Source of the DNA: Variovorax sp. YR752
Lineage (GTDB): Bacteria; Pseudomonadota; Gammaproteobacteria; Burkholderiales; Burkholderiaceae_C
DNA: 44,454 nucleotides
Assembly (NCBI GenBank): GCA_945860785.1
Contig: CAMATD010000010.1
Location: forward strand, 1 to 44,454
Reading direction: 5' to 3'
The notes under the pieces were generated by a model that was not told the origin of the DNA, made no database searches, and saw only the letters and a program-made list of their open reading frames with translations. A program made the position numbers and the translations under genes. Of the stretch, positions 39,231 to 44,454 are shown piece after piece (the stretch's first letter is position 1; each line of letters begins with the position of its first letter).

Positions 39231-39722
39231 ATGAAACACATCATTGCAGTGCTGCTGGAAAACGAGCCGGGTGCTCTTTCCCGCGTGGTGGGCCTGTTCT
39301 CGGCCCGCGGCTACAACATCGAATCGCTGACCGTCGCGCCGACCGAGGACGCCAGCCTCTCGCGCATGACCATCGTCACCACCGGCTCGGACGACGTGAT
39401 CGAGCAGATCACCAAGCACCTGAACCGCCTGATCGAAGTCGTGAAGGTCGTCGACCTGACCGAAGGCGCCTACACCGAGCGCGAGCTCATGATGGTGAAG
39501 GTGCGCGCGGTCGGCAAGGAGCGCGAGGAAATGATGCGCATGGCCGAGATTTTCCGCGGCCGCATCATCGACGTCACCGACAAGAGCTACACCATCGAAC
39601 TCACCGGCGATCGCGGTAAAAACGACGCTTTTTTGGAAGCAATCGACCGTAGCGCTATCCTCGAGACTGTCCGCACCGGTGCCAGCGGCATCGGGCGCGG
39701 CGAGCGCATCTTGCGCGTGTAG
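39231..39722 (+). CDS. ilvH: Acetolactate synthase, small (regulatory) subunit
   Basis: The 163-residue product is a typical IlvH/IlvN with an N-terminal ACT domain (IIAVLLENEPGALSRVVGLF, ARGYNIESLTVAPTED), which binds valine for feedback inhibition. The C-terminal domain is VKVRAVGKEREEMMRMAEIF, GRIIDVTDKSYTIELTG. AGAGGAG precedes ATG 39231. The 131-bp gap after ilvB (39100-39230) has no clear terminator, so both belong to one operon. Confidence 0.96.
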   Translation: MKHIIAVLLENEPGALSRVVGLFSARGYNIESLTVAPTEDASLSRMTIVTTGSDDVIEQITKHLNRLIEVVKVVDLTEGAYTERELMMVKVRAVGKEREEMMRMAEIFRGRIIDVTDKSYTIELTGDRGKNDAFLEAIDRSAILETVRTGASGIGRGERILRV

Positions 39723-39776
39723 GGGGGTGAAGATCCCCTCAGTTCCATTGTTTCAAATCAACATGAGGAGAAGGTA

Positions 39777-40040
39777 ATGCAAGACTTGCTGGGTTTCGAG
39801 AAGATGGTGACCCCGATCATCATTCGGATTCTGTACTTTCTCGGACTGCTGGGTGTGCTCGCTGCAACGGTCATCTCGTTGTTTCAGGGCCGCTTCCTGG
39901 CTGCTATCGGTATTCTTGTTTTCGGCGCGATCATGGTTCGCGTCTACAGCGAATTGCTGATCCTGCTGTTCCGCATTCACGACAACCTCGTGTCCATCAA
40001 TCAGCAAATGAAGGATCGGAATTCTTCCGGTCAACTGTGA
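39777..40040 (+). CDS. DUF4282 domain-containing small membrane protein
   Basis: The 87-residue protein has two predicted helices (IIIRILYFLGLLGVLAATVI and FLAAIGILVFGAIMVRVYSE) and a polar tail, matching DUF4282. Its function is unknown. It is inserted between ilvH and ilvC with short gaps (54 and 53 bp) and its own GAGGAG site, so it is co-expressed with branched-chain amino acid enzymes. GGGG-TGAAGAT-CCCC upstream (39723-39738 region) is a short hairpin without a T-run. Confidence 0.85.
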   Translation: MQDLLGFEKMVTPIIIRILYFLGLLGVLAATVISLFQGRFLAAIGILVFGAIMVRVYSELLILLFRIHDNLVSINQQMKDRNSSGQL

Positions 40041-40078
40041 GTGAACGCACCCCCGCTTCAGGGGGTGCTCGAGATTAA

Positions 40079-41110
<1,032 letters not shown>

Positions 41111-41123
41111 TCTGAAATCGAAA

Positions 41124-41139
41124 GGGTGCTTCGGCACCC
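41124..41139 (+). other. Hairpin with UUCG tetraloop after ilvC
   Basis: GGGTGC-TTCG-GCACCC is a 6-bp stem with the very stable UUCG loop, 13 bp after the ilvC stop. There is no T-run directly after it (GTTTCCC), so it may protect the mRNA 3' end or assist the terminator that follows. Confidence 0.7.
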
Positions 41140-41148
41140 GTTTCCCGA

Positions 41149-41174
41149 GGGCCACCCGTTGCGGTGGCCCTTTT
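41149..41174 (+). terminator. Rho-independent terminator of the ilv operon
   Basis: GGGCCACC-CGTTGC-GGTGGCCC is a perfect 8-bp stem with a 6-base loop followed by TTTTGTTT. It separates the ilv operon from pssA. Confidence 0.88.
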
Positions 41175-41232
41175 GTTTGACAGGGGCGCAGAGAGTCCCC
41201 TGAACTACACTGCGAACCATGCGACTCACAGA

Positions 41233-41275
41233 TCAAAATGCTATCGAATGGATAGCTGCTCGCGCAGTACCCATG
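41233..41275. repeat. Comamonadaceae-type intergenic hairpin element upstream of pssA
   Basis: The core GCTATC-GAATG-GATAGC (41240-41256) is followed by TGCTCGCGCAG. I recall closely similar hairpins with the flank ATAGCTGCT as frequent intergenic elements in Acidovorax, Variovorax and relatives; that is memory, not a search. It lies 20-60 bp before pssA and could be part of its leader or a REP-like repeat. Only one copy is seen in this window. Confidence 0.5.
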
Positions 41276-41294
41276 AGGGACGGAGGCAAATTCA

Positions 41295-42119
41295 ATGCAT
41301 GACGACACGCTCCCCGACGATGTGCAGCCGCGCAAACGTCGCAAGGGCATCTACATCCTGCCGAACCTGTTCACGCTGGCGGCGTTGTTCGGCGGCTTCT
41401 ATTCGGTCGTGATGGCCATGAACGCGCGCTTCGACCTCGCAGCGCTCGGCGTGTTCGCCGCGATGATCCTCGACAGCCTCGACGGACGCGTCGCGCGCAT
41501 GACCAACACGCAGAGCGCGTTCGGCGAGCAGATGGATTCGCTGTCCGACATGGTGTCGTTCGGCGCCGCGCCGGCGCTGATCGCCTACGAATGGTCGCTC
41601 AAGGGCCTGGGCCGCTGGGGTTGGATCGCGGCCTTCGTGTACTGCGCCTGCGCGGCGCTGCGGCTGGCGCGCTTCAACGTCAACACGGGCGTGGTCGACA
41701 AGCGCTGGTTCCAGGGCCTGCCGTCGCCTGCGGCGGCTGCGCTGGTGGCCGGGTTCATCTGGCTCGTGAACGAGTGGGGCAAGCGGGGCGGCGAGGTGCT
41801 GTATCTCTCGTGGACGCAGATCACCTGGGTCACCTTCGGCTTCACGCTGTATGCGGGCCTCACGATGGTCACCAACGCGCCGTTCTACAGCTTCAAGGAC
41901 ATCCAGATGAAGAAGAGCGTGCCCTTCGCGGTGATCGTGCTGATCGCGCTGGGTATCGCGGTCATCAACATCCATCCGCCGACGGTGCTGTTCAGCCTGT
42001 TCGTCATCTACGGCCTGAGCGGCTATGTGGTCTACGCGTGGCGCAAGGCCAAGGGCCAGCCGGCCAGCGTGATCAGCACCTCGACCGAGGAGCCCGACGA
42101 GCGGGGCTTGCATAACTGA
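41295..42119 (+). CDS. pssA: CDP-diacylglycerol--serine O-phosphatidyltransferase
   Basis: The 274-residue membrane protein has the CDP-alcohol phosphotransferase motif D-G-x2-A-R-x8-G-x3-D-x3-D as DGRVARMTNTQSAFGEQMDS then LSD, and about seven hydrophobic helices. It makes phosphatidylserine, the precursor of phosphatidylethanolamine. The start at ATG 41295 has GGAGG upstream (in GGACGGAGGCAAATTCA). The position between ilvC and leuA is conserved in many Betaproteobacteria. A terminator upstream implies its own promoter. Confidence 0.93.
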   Translation: MHDDTLPDDVQPRKRRKGIYILPNLFTLAALFGGFYSVVMAMNARFDLAALGVFAAMILDSLDGRVARMTNTQSAFGEQMDSLSDMVSFGAAPALIAYEWSLKGLGRWGWIAAFVYCACAALRLARFNVNTGVVDKRWFQGLPSPAAAALVAGFIWLVNEWGKRGGEVLYLSWTQITWVTFGFTLYAGLTMVTNAPFYSFKDIQMKKSVPFAVIVLIALGIAVINIHPPTVLFSLFVIYGLSGYVVYAWRKAKGQPASVISTSTEEPDERGLHN

Positions 42120-42148
42120 ATGTGGCTTGTGCTACATTCGAAACTCTC

Positions 42149-42205
42149 ATGACCAAGATTTTGCTGCTGGCCCTACTAGCCCTCCCTCACGGGCGGAGAC
42201 GGTAG
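42149..42205 (+). CDS. leuL: Leucine-rich leader peptide of the leu attenuator
   Basis: The small frame encodes MTKILLLALLALPHGRRR and stop. Six of 18 codons are leucine (TTG, CTG, CTG, CTA, CTA, CTC), and the two CTA codons are rare in GC-rich genomes, as expected for a leucine sensor. It is followed 21 bp later by a strong terminator and then by a 2-isopropylmalate synthase gene. No good ribosome-binding site is visible; TACATT at 42133-42138 could be a -10 giving a nearly leaderless message. Leu attenuation by this mechanism is well known in proteobacteria. Confidence 0.85.
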   Translation: MTKILLLALLALPHGRRR

Positions 42206-42226
42206 CGCACGCGCAAATCCCTCACC

Positions 42227-42264
42227 ACGGCCCGTTCGCACCAGCAACGGGCCGTTTGTTTTTG
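42227..42264 (+). terminator. Attenuator terminator upstream of leuA
   Basis: ACGGCCCGTT (42227-42236) and AACGGGCCGT (42246-42255) form a perfect 10-bp stem with a 9-base loop followed by TTGTTTTT. It lies between the leucine leader peptide and the leuA start. When leucyl-tRNA is plentiful the ribosome would finish the leader and let this terminator form; stalling at the Leu codons should favour an alternative structure. The antiterminator pairing was not derived in detail. Confidence 0.88.
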
Positions 42265-42304
42265 GGGTTGCTGGTTGATCACCAACCATCACAGAGAAAT
42301 CGAC

Positions 42305-44008
42305 ATGTTGAAGCAACCTCAAGCCAAATACCGCGCATTCGCCCCGATCGGCCTCAAGGATCGCACCTGGCCCGATGCCGTGCTGACCAAGGCCCCGATC
42401 TGGCTGTCGACCGACCGGCGCGATGGCAACCAGGCCCTGGTCGAGCCGATGGACATCGCCCGCAAGATGCGCATGTTCGAGACGCTGGTGGCGATCGGCT
42501 TCAAGGAAATCGAAGTCGGCTTTCCCTCCGCCTCGCAGATCGAATTCGACTTCGTGCGCAAGCTCATCGAGGAAGACCGCATTCCCGACGACGTGACGAT
42601 CCAGGTGCTGACGCAGGCGCGCGACCACCTCATCGCACGCACCTTCGAATCGCTGCAAGGCGCGCCGCGCGCCATCGTGCATCTCTACAACGCCGTGGCC
42701 CCGGTGATGCGCCGCGTGGTGCTCGGCATGGACGAAGACCAGATCGTCGAACTCGCCAGCAGCCATGCGCGCATGTTCAACGACTTCGCCGCGAAGCAGC
42801 CGGCCACGAAGTGGACCTTCCAGTACTCGCCCGAAATGTTCTCGGGCACCGACGTCGTGTTTTCGAAGCGCGTGGTCGATGCGGTCACCGAAGTCTGGGC
42901 GCCTACGCCGCAGCACAAGTGCATCGTCAACCTGCCCACGACGGTCGAGCATTCCACGCCGAACATCTTTGCGGACATGATCGAGTGGATGCACCGCAAC
43001 CTCGCGCGCCGCGATTCGATCGTGCTGTGCGTGCACCCGCACAACGACCGCGGCACCGGCACCGCCGCCGGCGAGTTGGCCTTGATGGCAGGTGCCGAGC
43101 GCATCGAAGGCTGCCTCTTCGGCAACGGCGAGCGCACTGGCAACCTCGACCTCGTGAACGTCGCGCTCAACCTCTACACGCAGGGCGTATCGCCCGAACT
43201 GGACTTCTCGAACATCGACGAGATCCGCGCGACGGTCGAGCATTGCAATCAGATTCCCGTGCATCCGCGCCATCCGTATGTCGGCGACCTGGTCTACACC
43301 TCGTTCTCCGGCTCGCACCAGGACGCGATCAAGAAGGCCTTCGCCGCGCGCAAGGAAGGCGACATCTGGGACATGCCCTACCTCCCGATCGACCCGAAGG
43401 ACGTGGGACGCAGCTACGAAGCCGTGATCCGCGTCAACAGCCAGTCCGGCAAGGGCGGCATGGCCTACCTGCTCGAGAGCGAGTATGGCCTGGAGATGCC
43501 GCGCCGCCTGCAGATGGAATTCATGCAGACCGTGCAGCGCGTGATGGACGTCGCCGGCAAGGAGCTCACCGCCGCCGACCTCTGGCAGCTGTTCGTGAGC
43601 GAGTACGGCATCGAGACCGCGCAGTCGTTGCAGCACCGCGTGATCGAGGAAGAAGGCGAGGGCGCCAACGCTTCCGTCGTTCTGCGTGGCGATCTGCCCT
43701 GGGACGGTGAAACCCACGCCATCGAAGGTCGCGGCACCGGCCCGATCGACGCCTTCACGCAGGCGCTGAGCAAGACCACCGGCCACACCGTCCGCGTGAT
43801 AGACTACCACCAGCACGCCATCGGCGCCGGTGCCGATGCCAAGTCGGTGGCGTACCTCGAACTGCGCGTCGACGAGACCCAGACCCTGTTCGGCGTCGGC
43901 ATCGACGCGAACGTGATCTCGGCGTCGCTGAAAGCCATCGTCTCGGGCGTGCAGCGTGCGCGGACCCGGGGCGCACACAGCGCACAATCGGTGGTTGAAG
44001 TCGCCTGA
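42305..44008 (+). CDS. leuA: 2-isopropylmalate synthase, long (type 2) form
   Basis: The 567-residue protein starts [20 protein letters not shown] at ATG 42305; the in-frame ATG at 42275 lies within the leader. The catalytic segment [20 protein letters not shown] and the metal/His motif [20 protein letters not shown] are those of the type 2 LeuA family, which is longer than the classic enzyme. It has a C-terminal LeuA dimer regulatory domain. It condenses 2-oxoisovalerate with acetyl-CoA, committing carbon to leucine, and is usually feedback-inhibited by leucine. It is controlled by the upstream attenuator and followed after 50 bp by a second leuA. Confidence 0.94.
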   Translation: MLKQPQAKYRAFAPIGLKDRTWPDAVLTKAPIWLSTDRRDGNQALVEPMDIARKMRMFETLVAIGFKEIEVGFPSASQIEFDFVRKLIEEDRIPDDVTIQVLTQARDHLIARTFESLQGAPRAIVHLYNAVAPVMRRVVLGMDEDQIVELASSHARMFNDFAAKQPATKWTFQYSPEMFSGTDVVFSKRVVDAVTEVWAPTPQHKCIVNLPTTVEHSTPNIFADMIEWMHRNLARRDSIVLCVHPHNDRGTGTAAGELALMAGAERIEGCLFGNGERTGNLDLVNVALNLYTQGVSPELDFSNIDEIRATVEHCNQIPVHPRHPYVGDLVYTSFSGSHQDAIKKAFAARKEGDIWDMPYLPIDPKDVGRSYEAVIRVNSQSGKGGMAYLLESEYGLEMPRRLQMEFMQTVQRVMDVAGKELTAADLWQLFVSEYGIETAQSLQHRVIEEEGEGANASVVLRGDLPWDGETHAIEGRGTGPIDAFTQALSKTTGHTVRVIDYHQHAIGAGADAKSVAYLELRVDETQTLFGVGIDANVISASLKAIVSGVQRARTRGAHSAQSVVEVA

Positions 44009-44058
44009 CGCTTCCGGGCCGGAAGCGCGAGGTGGAAACGAACAAAAGGAGATTCACG

Positions 44059-44454
44059 ATGGCTGACCAACTCATTATTTTCGACACCACCTTGCGCGAC
44101 GGCGAGCAATCGCCCGGCGCCTCGATGACGCGCGACGAGAAGATGCGCATCGCCAAGCAGCTCGAGCGGCTCAAGGTCGACATCATCGAAGCCGGCTTTC
44201 CCGCCAGCTCGAACGGCGATTTCGAAGCCGTCAAGGCGATTGCCAACGCCATTAAGGATTCGACCGTCTGCGGCCTGTCGCGCGCCAACGACCGCGACAT
44301 CTCGCGCGCGGCAGAAGCCCTCAAGGGCGCGGCCCGCGGCCGCATCCACACCTTCATCGCCACGTCCGCGCTTCACATGGAAAAGAAGCTGCGCATGTCG
44401 CCCGACGAAGTGCACGAGCAGGCAAAGCTCGCCGTGCGCTTCGCGCGCAACCTC
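44059..44454 (+). CDS. leuA: 2-isopropylmalate synthase, classic (type 1) form, 3' end outside window
   Basis: The first 132 residues are visible and the frame is open to the window edge. The motif [20 protein letters not shown] followed by [20 protein letters not shown] is that of the type 1 LeuA/homocitrate synthase family, clearly different from the RDGNQ signature of the upstream gene. AAAGGAG lies seven bases before ATG 44059. It probably shares the transcript and the leucine attenuator of the first leuA. A role in another Claisen condensation cannot be excluded from the fragment. Confidence 0.9.
   Translation, partial: MADQLIIFDTTLRDGEQSPGASMTRDEKMRIAKQLERLKVDIIEAGFPASSNGDFEAVKAIANAIKDSTVCGLSRANDRDISRAAEALKGAARGRIHTFIATSALHMEKKLRMSPDEVHEQAKLAVRFARNL

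Noticed and set aside
39723..39738. GGGG-N7-CCCC hairpin after ilvH as a terminator
   Set aside because: The stem is only four base pairs and is not followed by a T-run; it lies within an operon.

Overview
The window is GC-rich, densely coded bacterial chromosome. Gene content and order point to a betaproteobacterium of the Comamonadaceae, most like Variovorax or a close relative. The evidence is the ilvB-ilvH-(DUF4282)-ilvC-pssA-leuA order, an ECF sigma factor followed by DUF3619, DUF3106 and RDD genes, and a nadE-PII pair. The genus is an inference; no rRNA or tRNA gene is visible. I also see no insertion sequence, phage gene or CRISPR array.

Layout. Positions 2-5452 (+) hold a tightly packed lipid-type cluster: the end of a phospholipase D-family gene, a sterol desaturase-family hydroxylase, a fatty acid desaturase, a ketoacyl-ACP synthase III fused to a heme-oxygenase-like domain, and an unrecognised partner. 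Two uncharacterised genes follow (5470-6878). At 6872-8469 a metal-dependent-hydrolase-like gene and a TetR regulator diverge around two copies of a perfect palindrome. Positions 8466-18190 form an amino-acid uptake and catabolism region: Asp/Glu racemase, Lrp, LysR, a polar amino acid ABC importer, a DadA-like oxidoreductase, a ThDP enzyme and a saccharopine dehydrogenase-family enzyme. Positions 18316-25432 (-) hold an export operon with outer-membrane factor, membrane-fusion protein, two ABC-2 permeases and a YhgE/Pip protein, but no ATPase gene. A proton-pumping pyrophosphatase with an extra OmpA-like C-terminus (25434-27947) lies divergent to soluble pyrophosphatase (28202-28729). After three envelope or unknown genes come nadE and a PII gene with a duplicated terminator. 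A minus-strand block (33564-37028) runs sigma factor, DUF3619, DUF3106, RDD, diacylglycerol kinase, LOG-family. The + strand from 37315 to the end holds branched-chain amino acid biosynthesis genes, pssA, a leucine-rich leader peptide with an attenuator, and two different leuA genes in tandem.

A striking property is the number of broken reading frames. At least nine genes have one or two clean frameshifts with good homology on both sides, one LysR gene has an in-frame TAG, and there are exact tandem duplications of 8, 18 and 29 bp. Because nadE is hit twice, many lesions are probably sequence or assembly errors; some could be real slippage mutations. Disrupted genes are listed as apparent pseudogenes with the inferred intact product.

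Most promising for new biology: the KAS III/heme-oxygenase-fold fusion with its desaturase neighbours, the pyrophosphatase-OmpA fusion, and the ATPase-less ABC-2/Pip exporter. The leu attenuator and the paired TetR operators are the clearest regulatory elements.
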